This document shows, in pieces, positions 35,896 to 45,658 of a DNA stretch of 64,000 nt. The notes beneath the pieces are model-generated. The model ran no database searches, was not told the DNA's origin, and saw nothing but the letters and a program-made list of their open reading frames with translations. Source of the DNA: Morinoia aosen (taxonomy: Eukaryota > Arthropoda > Malacostraca > Amphipoda > Talitridae). The position numbers were made by a program, and so were the translations under genes. Within the stretch, counting starts at the first letter, position 1, and every line of letters starts with the position of its first letter. The stretch is from contig CM059571.1 in NCBI GenBank assembly GCA_030386875.1, positions 29,196,355-29,260,354 on the forward strand. The letters run 5' to 3'.

Positions 35896-36150
35896 TCAAT
35901 TCTTCAATGTATTTTTCTTTCTTATTGGTTGTCTCGTTGGGCAATAACGAGAGAAAAAGCCACCTTTGGTGTCATAAGAAACGTTACTGATTAATGTTTC
36001 AAGATGAAAGATATCTGACTCTAATTGAGTTATAACTTCCCTATTTAATTCGACATCATTTTGAATTTGATTAACATTTAATTGCAATTGATTTATGTTT
36101 GCAGTATTGAGAACAACTTCTCTTTGAATGTCTGTAATAATATCTACCAT
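35896..36150 (-). CDS. small coiled-coil Polinton protein
   Basis: 84 aa. Residues 1-55 show heptad spacing of Ile/Leu/Val with Asn/Gln-rich text (ANINQLQLNVNQIQND), predicting a coiled coil. The C-terminus is basic: FFSRYCPTRQPIRKKN. No enzyme motif is seen. It lies upstream of the ATPase on the same strand, possibly co-transcribed, and faces the divergent polymerase gene. A duplicate of its 3' end sits at 36155-36240. Function unknown; small virion or scaffolding proteins are plausible by position only. Confidence 0.6.
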   Translation of the reverse strand: MVDIITDIQREVVLNTANINQLQLNVNQIQNDVELNREVITQLESDIFHLETLISNVSYDTKGGFFSRYCPTRQPIRKKNTLKN

Positions 36151-36154
36151 TTTA

Positions 36155-36309
36155 TTAAGTTTAATTCTTCAATGTGTTTTTCTTTTTTATTGGTTGTCTC
36201 ATTAGGCAATAACGAGAGAAGGAGATACCTTTGGTTGTAAATAAAGTAAATGCATCGAGTTTGCAATTTTTTGAGCATCTATTACTTCATATGGAATATT
36301 GCTTTTCAT
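36155..36309 (-). pseudogene. partial tandem duplicate of the coiled-coil gene
   Basis: DNA at 36155-36240 repeats 35890-35965. In the matching frame it reads FSRYCLMRQPIKKKNTLKN, parallel to FSRYCPTRQPIRKKNTLKN of the full gene. The upstream coiled-coil part is missing. In another frame a 35-codon open stretch starts MKSNIPYEVIDAQKIA at 36309 and stops at 36202. Tandem duplication with decay of one copy explains the layout. Confidence 0.6.
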
Positions 36310-36484
36310 TTTGATTAACATAAATTTTCAGAATACTTTAAAATTTACATTGGAAAAAAACATTGAAATTTTTAAAATATGCTGAGAAAATAATTTGTTA
36401 AAAATGGAATCATTTGATGTATCACATCTATCTAATACTAAGAATACAAAAAGGCATAATAATTTAAAGAAAATTTCAGTATAA

Positions 36485-37525
36485 ATGACTTCAAGTAATA
36501 ATTTTTGTAATATATGTAATATTTACATCATAAACTTGAGAAGACATGAGAAAAGCATGAAACACAATAAAAACGCGAGTAAACTATTAATCTCGGATCT
36601 GTATTTTGTTAGAAACAAAGATTTCTGTAATATATGCAATATAAATGTCTCTAATCTAAAAACACATCAAAAATCTACTAAGCATATTAAAAACATAAAT
36701 CAAGAATTAATTTCTGATTCATATTTTGAGAAAAAGATATGTAAGATATGTAAAGTAGAAGTAAAAAATCTACAACAGCATAAGAAATCAAAGAAGCATT
36801 TTAGGAACGTTTATGGCTGTAAATTCAAAGGAGAAAAATGTGCTATAAATGAAAAATGCCTGGAATATATGTTCTCTGATATATCAGTTATAGATCCGAC
36901 AGTTTTTATGAGGAATATGACCCCGGTTGTGAAATCAATTTTGAGAGAGCAAAAGTTTGATAATATGAAGATACAGTTGGCAATTTTAGTTCAATTTTAT
37001 AAATACAAAGAAAAAAATGAAAAGGTATATTCAACAGCATGGATGAATACAGGCAAGTTTGTAGGTATATCGAAAAACTTTGCAAACTTTGATGATCTGT
37101 ATAAAGAAGCTATTAGAAAGATTGAAGAATATACAAAAAACTCCTCTGGCTGGATAACAGGTAAATTATTAGACTTCAATGTAAAAATCATTGAATACAA
37201 ACCTATCAAAGGTTCTAGTTATATAGAATTACCTGAAAAGTATCAAAAGTCTACTTATAAAGTAATTAATATTAAAAATACCGATAATAAATGCTTTATG
37301 TGGAGTGTTGCGAGATGTTATTGCCGAGATGAGAAAAACGGCAATAGAATATCTAAAAGATTAAAAACTGAAGCTGAAAAGTTAAATTTCAGAGACATAA
37401 CATTTCCAGTGAAACTTAAAGATATCGATAAATTTGAGAGAAACAATAATGTGTCAGTAAATGTTTACAACTTAAATTACTTGAAAGATATATGTCCTCT
37501 AAGAGAAAACAAAGGTAAAACATGA
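36485..37525 (+). CDS. polymerase gene N-terminal region, three zinc fingers
   Basis: 346 aa open frame, the 5' part of the polymerase gene, cut by a frameshift at about 37520. Three tandem U1-type C2H2 fingers lie at about residues 8-30, 48-70 and 85-108, each CxxC then H-x5-H (FCNICN...HEKSMKH, FCNICN...HQKSTKH, ICKICK...HKKSKKH). From residue 120 it matches the conserved N-terminal region found in arthropod Polinton polymerases (SSGWITGKL, GSSYIELPEKY, DNKCFMWSVARC). The ATG at 36485 follows an AT-rich leader in the divergent gap facing the minus-strand genes. The fingers suggest nucleic-acid binding. Confidence 0.75.
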   Translation: MTSSNNFCNICNIYIINLRRHEKSMKHNKNASKLLISDLYFVRNKDFCNICNINVSNLKTHQKSTKHIKNINQELISDSYFEKKICKICKVEVKNLQQHKKSKKHFRNVYGCKFKGEKCAINEKCLEYMFSDISVIDPTVFMRNMTPVVKSILREQKFDNMKIQLAILVQFYKYKEKNEKVYSTAWMNTGKFVGISKNFANFDDLYKEAIRKIEEYTKNSSGWITGKLLDFNVKIIEYKPIKGSSYIELPEKYQKSTYKVINIKNTDNKCFMWSVARCYCRDEKNGNRISKRLKTEAEKLNFRDITFPVKLKDIDKFERNNNVSVNVYNLNYLKDICPLRENKGKT

Positions 37526-38796
37526 GTTCATTAAGTCCATTTATGCACACTAAAGATGGTTATAAAAAACATGTCTGTCCATATTGTTTATGGATATTCA
37601 CAAAAAAATAATTATTAACAAACCACATAAATGATTGTTCAGTTCACACTCCAACAAAGTATGTTCTTGAAGGAGGTAAATTGATATTTAAACATTACCA
37701 AAAAACAATTAGGCATCCTTTTGCAATTTATGCTGATTTCGAATCAACGTTGACAAAAATAGATACGTGTCAACCAAATCAAAACTCAAGTTACACCATG
37801 AACATTCAGAAGCACAATCCTAATTCATCCTGTTGCTATACAAAATCTGAAGCAGATGAACATTCCCGTTTAGAAATATATAATGGGAAAGATGCTTCCC
37901 AAAAGTTTGTAGAATATTTAGAAAAAGAAACCAAGAGGATTTATAGTCTGTTGAAAATAAATAAGAAAATGTATTTACCATCAGATAAATTCGAAAAATA
38001 TAAAGAAGCCACAAGATGCTATGTATGTGGGGGAGAATTTACGGAAGATAACTATAAAGTTAGACACCACAATCATTTGACAGGTCATTATAGAGGTCCA
38101 GCTCATTCAAAATGTAATTTAAAAATTAGGAATCCAAATTTTATACCGGTGTTTTTACATAATCTGTCTAATTACGATGCTCATTTGTTCGTGAAAGACT
38201 TGGGAAATATATCCGGAAAGTTGAACGTTATTCCACAAACAGATGAAGAATATATTAGTTTTACACAAACCATAAAAATTGATTCTTATGTATGTAAACA
38301 TACAGGAAAAATTAAAGATATCACCAGAGATTTACGGTTCTTAGACAGCTACAGGTTTTTACCTTCGTCTCTGGATAAACTATCAAAGAATTTATCTGAG
38401 CACAAAGAATTGTCGAAGTTCATTCTCAATGAAGAACAATTAGAGTTGATCAACAAAAAAGGTATTTATTCGTATGAATATGTAAATAGTTATGAAAAAA
38501 TGAACGTTAATAGTTTACCAGCTAAAAGTGAATTCTATAGTAGATTAAATAATAAAAATATTTCAGAAGATGAATATCACCATGCACTCAAAGTGTGGAG
38601 AGCTTTTAATTGTAGAACATTCAAAGATTACCATAATTTATATCTAAAAGTCGATACATTATTATCAGCCGAAGTATTTGAAGAATTTAGACTAACATGT
38701 ATGAAAACATATTCTCTAGATCCAGCACATTATTTTACAGCTCCAGGATTGTCTTTCGATGCTCTACTGAAACATACAAAAATAGAATTGGACTGA
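37526..38796 (+). pseudogene. protein-primed DNA polymerase B, exonuclease half
   Basis: Continues the polymerase gene. A CPYCL zinc-finger stretch near 37580 is broken by a TAA at about 37609; the main open part runs 37681-38796. The 3'-5' exonuclease is seen as IYADFEST (Exo I, about 37723) and HNLSNYDAH (Exo II, about 38160). Between them is an endonuclease-VII-like zinc module: CYVCGGEF, RHHNHLTGHYRG, AHSKCN. LYLKVDTLL near 38640 fits Exo III. A stop at 38794-38796 separates it from the palm half in another frame. Family B protein-primed polymerases copy linear DNA from a terminal protein. Defective here. Confidence 0.85.
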
Positions 38797-40108
38797 AGAT
38801 CCTGATATGCTACTATTCTTCGAAAAAGGAATAAGAGGTGGCATTTCTACAATATCAACACGATATGCGAAAGCAAACAATCCATATATTCCAGAAACAT
38901 TCGATAGAGGAAAACCAAATAGTTTTATCACATACATAGATGCAAATAATCTTTACGGCTTGGCTATGACCTACTGGAAACTTTAAATGGAAAGATCCAA
39001 AGTCGAAACTCAAAGCAGATAAAGGTTATATATTAGAAGTTGATTTAAGTTATCCGAAAGACTTACATGCTCTACATAATGATTTACCATTAGCTCCAGA
39101 AAATATTAAAGTAAACGATGTAAATAAATTAGTTCCACATCTTGGAAAACGAGAAAAATATGTTGTACATCTTAAATCTCTAACACAATATCTAGATCTA
39201 GGATTGAAGTTGGAGAAAATTCACAGAAAATTAGAGTTTGATGAAAGTCCATGAATGAAATCATATATTGATATCAATACAAAAATGCGTCAGCAAGCTA
39301 AATCTGAATTTGAAAAAGATTTCTACAAGCTGATGACCAATCAGTATTTGGTAAATCAATGGAAAATATTAAAAATAGAGTTGATGTGTGTTTAGTAAAG
39401 TCAGAGAAAGAATTAATTAAATTAGCAAACAAACCAAACTTTACCAGTTTTAAAATATTCTCAAAAAATTTGATAGCTTGTCATATGCAAAAACAAAGAC
39501 TGAAATTTGATAAACCAATCTACGTAGGGTTATCTGTATTAGATATAAGTAAAACATTAATGTATGATTTCCATTATAATCATATTAAAAAGAAATATGG
39601 TAATAAGGCAAAGTTGTTGTTTACAGATACAGATTCATTATGTTATGATATCGAAACAAAAGATTTGTACAAAGATATGGAAAGAAATAAAGACTTGTAT
39701 GATACATCAAACTATTCTAAAGAACACTTCCTATATTCAACTAAAAATATGAAAGTAATTGGAAAAATGAAAGACGAAACTTGTGGAATGCCAATCGAAG
39801 AATTTGTCGGCCTTAGAGCAAAACTATATTGTTACAAAACATAAAATTCCGTGAGTAAGAAAGCAAAAGGTGTAAGTAAGAACATAACTGAAAACAACAT
39901 CACAATGGATGAATATGAGAGAGCATTGAATAATGAAACAATATACAAAACGATGTACAATATCCAAAGTGTTAACCACGAATTATGTACTAAAGAAATG
40001 AATAAAATTGCATCAAATGGTAATGATGACAAGCGACATATATTACCAGATGGTATCAACACACTAGCATTAAATCACTATAAAATATATTCAATAAATA
40101 AAGTATAA
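38797..40108 (+). pseudogene. protein-primed DNA polymerase B, palm half
   Basis: Polymerase motif A is DANNLYGLAM near 38939. The sequence after it runs into a stop within five codons, and some residues expected before the next block seem deleted. A further stop lies at 39252-39254, and a shift near 39340 falls in the motif B region. The open part 39359-39844 carries motif C TDTDSL near 39627 and the thumb region ([11 protein letters not shown]). A TAA at 39842-39844 interrupts the frame before the last 86 codons to 40108. With seven or so breaks over the whole gene it cannot make a working polymerase. Confidence 0.85.
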
Positions 40109-40111
40109 AAA

Positions 40112-40639
40112 ATGATTGTCTACAACAATAATGACTTCTATAGCCAAGATTTATTATCTGTTGAAAATGAACAGTATTTGAGTGATTTAAAATCAATGGC
40201 TAATGAAGAAAAAACTGGGAAGGGTATTGTAAATACATTGCTTAGAAAACTTCCATTACCTGAAATGCATTTGAAATTACCATCTAATATTCAATCTGAA
40301 CAAGTCCCGAACGGTTCATTCAACAATAAACATACCTACTCATTTTGCGGTCCAGGAACTAAGGTGCAGAAGCGAATTCAAGAAGGTTATCGAGAAGTTA
40401 ACTCACTCGATCGGGCTTGTAAGAATCATGACATATTTTATTCACAACATCTAAAAACGAAATACAGAAATTATGCTGATGATATTCTAGCGAAAAGAGC
40501 CGCTGAAATTGCAACTGATCCAAATGAATCAGAATACGTTCGACAAGATGCTAAATTAGTTAACGCAAGTATGGCAGGCAAGTCATGGGCAGGGATGGGC
40601 ATTTCGACAAAAAACTTTCGAACACGCTCACTGATTTGA
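40112..40639 (+). CDS. phospholipase-A2-like Polinton protein
   Basis: 175 aa. Residues 75-110 carry the PLA2 signature in order: FCGPGT (78-83, calcium-loop type), then D100, C103, H106-D107 and Y110 in SLDRACKNHDIFY. The same catalytic fold type is used by some non-enveloped animal viruses to breach membranes during entry. It starts 3 bp after the polymerase stop. Its end overlaps the next frame, so it may originally have been separate from, or fused to, the integrase that follows. Activity in this element is inferred only from residues. Confidence 0.7.
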   Translation: MIVYNNNDFYSQDLLSVENEQYLSDLKSMANEEKTGKGIVNTLLRKLPLPEMHLKLPSNIQSEQVPNGSFNNKHTYSFCGPGTKVQKRIQEGYREVNSLDRACKNHDIFYSQHLKTKYRNYADDILAKRAAEIATDPNESEYVRQDAKLVNASMAGKSWAGMGISTKNFRTRSLI

Positions 40640-41660
40640 GCGATAAAATCTTGAATGACTTACATTATAATCCAAAGACCGGTTATACTGGAATGAATCA
40701 ACTTGTTAAAAAATCCGGCTTATCTTCAACTCTTGTACGAAATTGGTTAGAAACTCAAAAAACTCACACTCTACATAAACCAATAAAACATAATTTCAAA
40801 CGAGAAGGGTGAAGGTATCAAAAATTGATGATCAATGGCAAGCTGATTTGGTTGACATGCAAAACTATATAGATCAAGGAAAAAACTACATTTTAACAGT
40901 AATTGACATTTTCAGTAAATATGCATGGGCAATTCCAATAAGTAAGAAGACAGGTGAAGAAATCAAAACTTACTTTCAAAAACTATTTAAAATACGAATT
41001 CCTTCTGAAGTTCAGACAGATAAAGGTTTAGAGTTTACAAATAAATCCACTCAAGAACTATTCAAGAAACACAACATTCAGTGGTTTAGTTCAGAAAATG
41101 AAACCAAAGCTCAAGTTGTGGAACGCTTCAACAGGACGTTAAAAACTAAAATGTGGAAATATTTTACACACATGAAAACTAAAAAATGGGTGAATATTTT
41201 ACAAGATTTAATGCAAAATTACAATAATAGCTATCATAGAACAATAGAAATGACACCTAACCAAGCATCATTGGAAAAGAACAGTAAAAAGGTTTATGAT
41301 AACTTATTCCCTCCAACCGAACCAACTTTCACATCACCGAAACTCAAAAGCGGGGATAGAGTAAGAATTAGCAAGAAGCGGAAAGACTTTCGGAAGGGTT
41401 ATTTACCAAATTTCACTAATGAGTTATTCATTGTATCCGAAATACTGTCTACTGAACCAATTACTTATAGATTCAAAGATATGGAAGGTGAAGAAATAAA
41501 AGGAAATTTTTATGAACAAGAACTATCAAAATATACTAGTGATGTTTATGCAATTGAGAAAATTCTTAAGAAGAGTAAAGGAAAACTTCTGGTCAAGTGG
41601 AAAGGTTATGATGAACCTTCATGGATCTCAGCAACTGAACTTAATGTCAGTTCAGAGTGA
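40585..41660 (+). pseudogene. retrovirus-type integrase with chromodomain, frameshifted
   Basis: The N-terminal part (40585-40812) ends at a stop one base out of frame with the main part (40809-41660), so a single-base loss near 40805 broke the gene. The core shows the DDE triad: D13 in QADLVDM, D71 in QTDKG and E105 in VVERFNRTLK (residues counted from 40809). The C-terminus (about residues 243-275) is a chromodomain: YAIEKILKKSKGK, then LLVKWKGYDEPSWI. It inserts the element into host DNA; the chromodomain probably directs it to methylated histones. Usual Polinton integrases are about 350-450 aa. Confidence 0.9.
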
Positions 41661-41703
41661 ACTTATATTAAGTTAAAGTCTTTTAGAATTTTTCTCTTTA
41701 AAA

Positions 41704-42821
41704 ATGGCGTTGATTGATATCAAAACTAAATCAGATTTACTAAACTTGAAAAAGAGTTTGAAAAAGCAATTCACAAATGATAAAATACTCGAACAAGGTT
41801 TATACCATGATGTTAAAGAAGTTTACAAGCCATTGATTGAACCTTTATCTAAAATTGTTGACGAAACTAAACAAACTAGGTTGGCAATATAAGATATACC
41901 TCATGAAAAACTTGAATCTATCCAAGGAAAACCTGTTGAGAAACTAGCTTTGCCATCTTCTGAATCCAACACTGTAGTTGGCCCTATCGCATTGAATTTC
42001 TTGCGTTTTGCATGGAAACCTGGAAATGAGTATGAAAAAGCTTATGGCATTCGTTGGGATGGAAGTAAAGTTATGCTGAGAAATAAAAAGGTAGATATTT
42101 TGGGTAATGATTTGAAAATTTGAGATAGAGTATACGAAGGCACAACTGGATTATGGGAACTATTAACAAAGCAAAATCCTATTGATTTTACGGATGAAGA
42201 TAAAAGAAATTATTTTGACATGTTGTATTCAACTGATGCTTATATGAGGGAAGACGGTACCATAGAAGCAAATAGGGGTGAGAAATATTCTAAATTTATC
42301 AAACCCTTTTATCAAATGGTTCAACGAAGAAAAGCTCAAGCTGCAGTTGAAACAATTAGATCAGCAAGTCCATCAAGTCGTGAATCAAGTTGTGAATCAA
42401 GCCCTGAACCAAGGCCTTTAAGAAACCCAAGAATAGTAGAATCCTCAATTTTGAGTCGACACAAAATTCCTTCAACAAGTCAGAGACCATTATTCGACCC
42501 GTCACGAAGGTCTACTTTTAGACCAACTCCTACTCCTATACCTTCTCCTCTCCTACATCTTCTCCTATACCTCCTCGTCATCCTCCCAGAGAGGATTCAG
42601 ACGTTTCAGGATCAGGGATTATTGTATTACCATCTAACATCAATGATCTTGTAAAAAGACACCAGTTATTGTTCGGTTCGTTTACCGCGGGAAATACAGG
42701 AGTTTTTAATGAACTGCAAATACTTACGCATGAACTTTTAAAGCAAGGTCTATTAAATACTGCTGAAGTAAAGGTGTTTGATGATTTATTGTTTAAAAAA
42801 TGGAATCTCAAAGCACTGTAA
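41704..42821 (+). pseudogene. conserved Polinton protein of unknown function
   Basis: ATG at 41704, in-frame stops near 41890 and 42121, and a frameshift near 42580, with the 3' end at TAA 42819-42821. Recognisable stretches are YGIRWDGSKVMLRNKKVDI and GTTGLWELLTKQNP, which match a widespread protein beside the capsid genes of arthropod Polintons (possibly Pfam DUF8207; not verified). A Ser/Pro/Arg-rich low-complexity segment (SASPSSRESSCESSPEPRP) follows, then a conserved tail near 42650-42820. No catalytic motif is seen. By position it may be a virion or assembly protein. Confidence 0.6.
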
Positions 42822-42893
42822 TTAGTGGAAGAAAAAGTGACATAAGTATAAACTTTAGTCCAGCAATAGAATTGAACAAATAAATTTCACGAA

Positions 42894-43495
42894 ATGGCAC
42901 TGGTTGGGTTAGACATGTATCATTCTATTCCTAACATTGATGAAAATAATAATAAATTTTATTATGAATTAAATGGTGTTGAAAATGTAATTACACTTCC
43001 AACAGGTTGTTATGAAATAGAAAGTATGAACGAATTCATTCAAAAAACATTAGCAGGTTTTATTGAAATCAAAGCAAATACAAATACCTTGAAATGCGTC
43101 ATAGCTCTCCATTCATCCACGTTAAAAGTATTTTTCAATAAAGAAAATCTTTAAGTACAATGTTGAGATTTGAAGAAATTCTCTTAGAAGGTGTTGGAGA
43201 ACATGAAAGTATAAATATAGTGAACATAATGTCTGTTAACGCAATACTCGTTCATTGTAGCGCAATTAACGGCTCATACCTCAACGGTTCTTTGCATAAT
43301 ATTTTATATTCCTTTTTCCCAAACGTTCCACTGGGATATAAAATTGTAGAAAATCCAAATAAACCAATTTATCTACCAATATATCAACCTTTACTCTATG
43401 ATTTGAGAATTTGGCTTACTGACCAAAATGGACATGGTCTGAATAGTAGAGGTGAAGAAGTAACTGTTCGATTACACCTAAGATCTAGAAATTAA
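42894..43495 (+). pseudogene. minor capsid (penton) protein, frameshifted
   Basis: The N-terminal part (42894-43154) and C-terminal part (43160-43495) are in different frames, broken near 43150. Text such as LPTGCYEIESMNEFIQ, VNAILVHCSAINGSYLNG and PLGYKIVENPNKPIYLP matches Polinton single-jelly-roll penton proteins that sit just before the major capsid gene. Total length of about 200 aa suits the family. One frameshift makes it non-functional unless bypassed. Confidence 0.8.
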
Positions 43496-43523
43496 AATAT
43501 TTTGATAAAATTATCTTTTAAAA

Positions 43524-44792
43524 ATGGGTTCTTTAAGATGGAATGAAAATATTAAAGTTGATGAATCAATTGAAAAAATTGAAACGCATAACTATGAACC
43601 ACAAATAGGAACTGATCTGAATCGTGAACATAACGATATCAAGATCATTATCCAGAATCAAGATCAGTTTGTATTACCTAGTAAAAGTTTTATATATATA
43701 GAAGGAGCTTTGAATAGAGAAGATGGAAGTGATTCAAATTTTAAAGATGAAAAAATAACAATAATCAACAATGGATTAATGCATTTGTTTGATAGAGTTT
43801 CTTACAGAATTGGAGATGAAGAAATTGAAGGTTATAGTTTCCCAGGAATTACAACAACTCTAAAAGGATTAGTTAGCTATCCCCGAAATGTTAAAGAAAA
43901 CATGATATTTTTCTGGAGCGTCGATACTAAGAAGAATGAAAAATCAAACGAAGGATTTAGCGATCGAAATGACTACTTGAGTTCAGCTAATGGAAAATTC
44001 AGCGCTGCTATCCCACTTGAACATGTGTTTGGATTTTGTGAAAATTATAAGAAGGTAATTTATGGAGTGAAACATGCTCTGACTTTAAGAAGAGGTGATA
44101 ATTCCAATGCTATATTCAAATCGGATGAGAAAGATGCAAACCAGCAAGATAAAGTAGTTGATGGTAAAATTACTATTACAAAATTAATATGGAAAATGCC
44201 AGCTTACAAACTGTCTGATGAGTATAAAATCAAGCTATATCGTCAAATTAAGGATAAAATAACATTACCTATTCCTAATTTGAATAGACAATTGGAACAA
44301 ACAATTGTAAACTCTCAACAGATATTCTTAGATTGGACTTTAACTCCAAATTCAGGATCTCAAAGACCTCGATATATAATTTTAGCGTTCCAAACTAAGA
44401 AAGCTAATTCACAAGCTGTAAACAATGCAATTTTCGATCATTGTAACTTGACGAATGCATATGTTCAGCTGAATAATGAACGATACCCTGATCACAATAT
44501 ACAGATTGTTTTCGATTCTAACAATTATGCTACAGCTTATAAGATGTTAATAGATTATGTAACTAATGAAAATTGTGCTATCGAATACAGACACTTTAAA
44601 TATTTGTATCCCATCTATGCGTTTGATATCAGTAGACAAAATGAACGTATCAAAGAAACTACAATTGATATTAAAATTATAGAAGAATTTAAAACTAATA
44701 TTCCTGATGAAACACATGCATATGCACTGATTCTATCTGACAGAGTGATTCGATTGCAACCTGACGGTGATACAATGAGTTTGGGCTACTAA
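43524..44792 (+). CDS. major capsid protein, double jelly roll
   Basis: 422 aa, fully open, starting MGSLRWNENIKVD 28 bp after the penton stop. Landmarks are VLPSKSFIYIEGAL (strand of the first jelly roll), FDRVSYRIGDEEIEGYSFPG and IFLDWTLTPNSGSQRPRYII in the second half. It is the usual size and position for a Polinton major capsid protein, which forms pseudo-hexameric capsomers. It is the best conserved gene here, which contrasts with the shattered polymerase. Confidence 0.9.
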   Translation: MGSLRWNENIKVDESIEKIETHNYEPQIGTDLNREHNDIKIIIQNQDQFVLPSKSFIYIEGALNREDGSDSNFKDEKITIINNGLMHLFDRVSYRIGDEEIEGYSFPGITTTLKGLVSYPRNVKENMIFFWSVDTKKNEKSNEGFSDRNDYLSSANGKFSAAIPLEHVFGFCENYKKVIYGVKHALTLRRGDNSNAIFKSDEKDANQQDKVVDGKITITKLIWKMPAYKLSDEYKIKLYRQIKDKITLPIPNLNRQLEQTIVNSQQIFLDWTLTPNSGSQRPRYIILAFQTKKANSQAVNNAIFDHCNLTNAYVQLNNERYPDHNIQIVFDSNNYATAYKMLIDYVTNENCAIEYRHFKYLYPIYAFDISRQNERIKETTIDIKIIEEFKTNIPDETHAYALILSDRVIRLQPDGDTMSLGY

Positions 44793-44827
44793 AAATTAAA
44801 ATATATGCACATAATAATGTTTACAAA

Positions 44828-45216
44828 ATGTATTGTGTAAAATGTAAGAAGAAAACTGATACTGATAATCCTCAATATTTAATTACAAAGAACAATGAGA
44901 TATTGGTCAAAGGAATGTGTATTATTTGTAAAAGACAAAGACTTATTTCGTTTCTAAAGATGCTGCGAAGAAAGGGGGTTTTATATTCACAATTCCAGCT
45001 TTATTAGCTGGCCTTGGGGCTGCTGGCTCTTTGGCTGGAGGTGCTGCTGCAATAGCATCCGCAGTTAATAAGAAAAAAGCAGATGATAAACTCTTGTCAG
45101 AAACTAAAAGGCATAATGAAGCAATGGAAACTAAAAATGGTTCAGGTATACGGTTAACTCCGAGAAAGAAAAAACCTTGTGGAAAGGGTCTCTACCTGAA
45201 ACCACCAAAAAAGTAA
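44828..45216 (+). pseudogene. zinc-ribbon and hydrophobic protein, frameshifted
   Basis: The first frame (44828-45007) starts MYCVKCKKKTDT and has a second pair CIICK, a DUF5679-like four-cysteine ribbon. A one-base shift near 44940 moves on to a frame ending at 45216. That frame holds a hydrophobic glycine/alanine-rich segment (PALLAGLGAAGSLAGGAAAI), a short coil and the basic tail CGKGLYLKPPKK. The hydrophobic-plus-basic arrangement recalls small core proteins of adeno-like viruses. The protease frame begins inside its end, suggesting that the two were once one protein. Confidence 0.65.
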
Positions 45217-45623
45217 TACTTAACCAACCATTATCTAAACATGATTTAGTGTATTACATGAATATATTGAAAATTCCGAATATTCGAGGTATTTACATGA
45301 GAGATACTTTACCTAAACACCCTCTAGAAACGGAATGCGGAATCCTAAATTTAGACACTGAAAAAGGATTAGGAACGCATTGGACTTGTTGGTATAAGAA
45401 AGACAATATATGCTATTACTTTGACAGTTATGGTTTGATTTATCCAATTGAATTTAAAGACTACTTAACAGATTGTATTGATATAATTTTCTCTACTTAC
45501 AAAATCCAGAAAATAGGTGATGTAATTTGTGGACATTTATGTCTAGAAATGCAGAAGCGTTTAGAAAATGAAAGCTTTCATGCAATTCTTCTAGATCTGT
45601 ATAAACCCTCAACTAGTTTTTAG
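45177..45623 (+). CDS. adenain-type maturation cysteine protease
   Basis: 148 aa open frame, C5/Ulp1-like fold. The catalytic triad is visible: H68 in LGTHWTCW, D83 in YYFDSYG and C122 in CGHLCL. IPNIRGIYMRDTLP upstream is the conserved N-terminal substrate-cleft segment. It would cleave capsid precursors during virion maturation. The ATG at 45177 lies 40 bp inside the preceding frame, and the conserved part starts near residue 18, so the true N-terminus may have lain in the preceding frame before a single-base shift. Confidence 0.85.
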   Translation: MWKGSLPETTKKVILNQPLSKHDLVYYMNILKIPNIRGIYMRDTLPKHPLETECGILNLDTEKGLGTHWTCWYKKDNICYYFDSYGLIYPIEFKDYLTDCIDIIFSTYKIQKIGDVICGHLCLEMQKRLENESFHAILLDLYKPSTSF

Positions 45624-45658
45624 AAAATAAAATTTGGTTAATTTTTTTTCTTAAAAAA

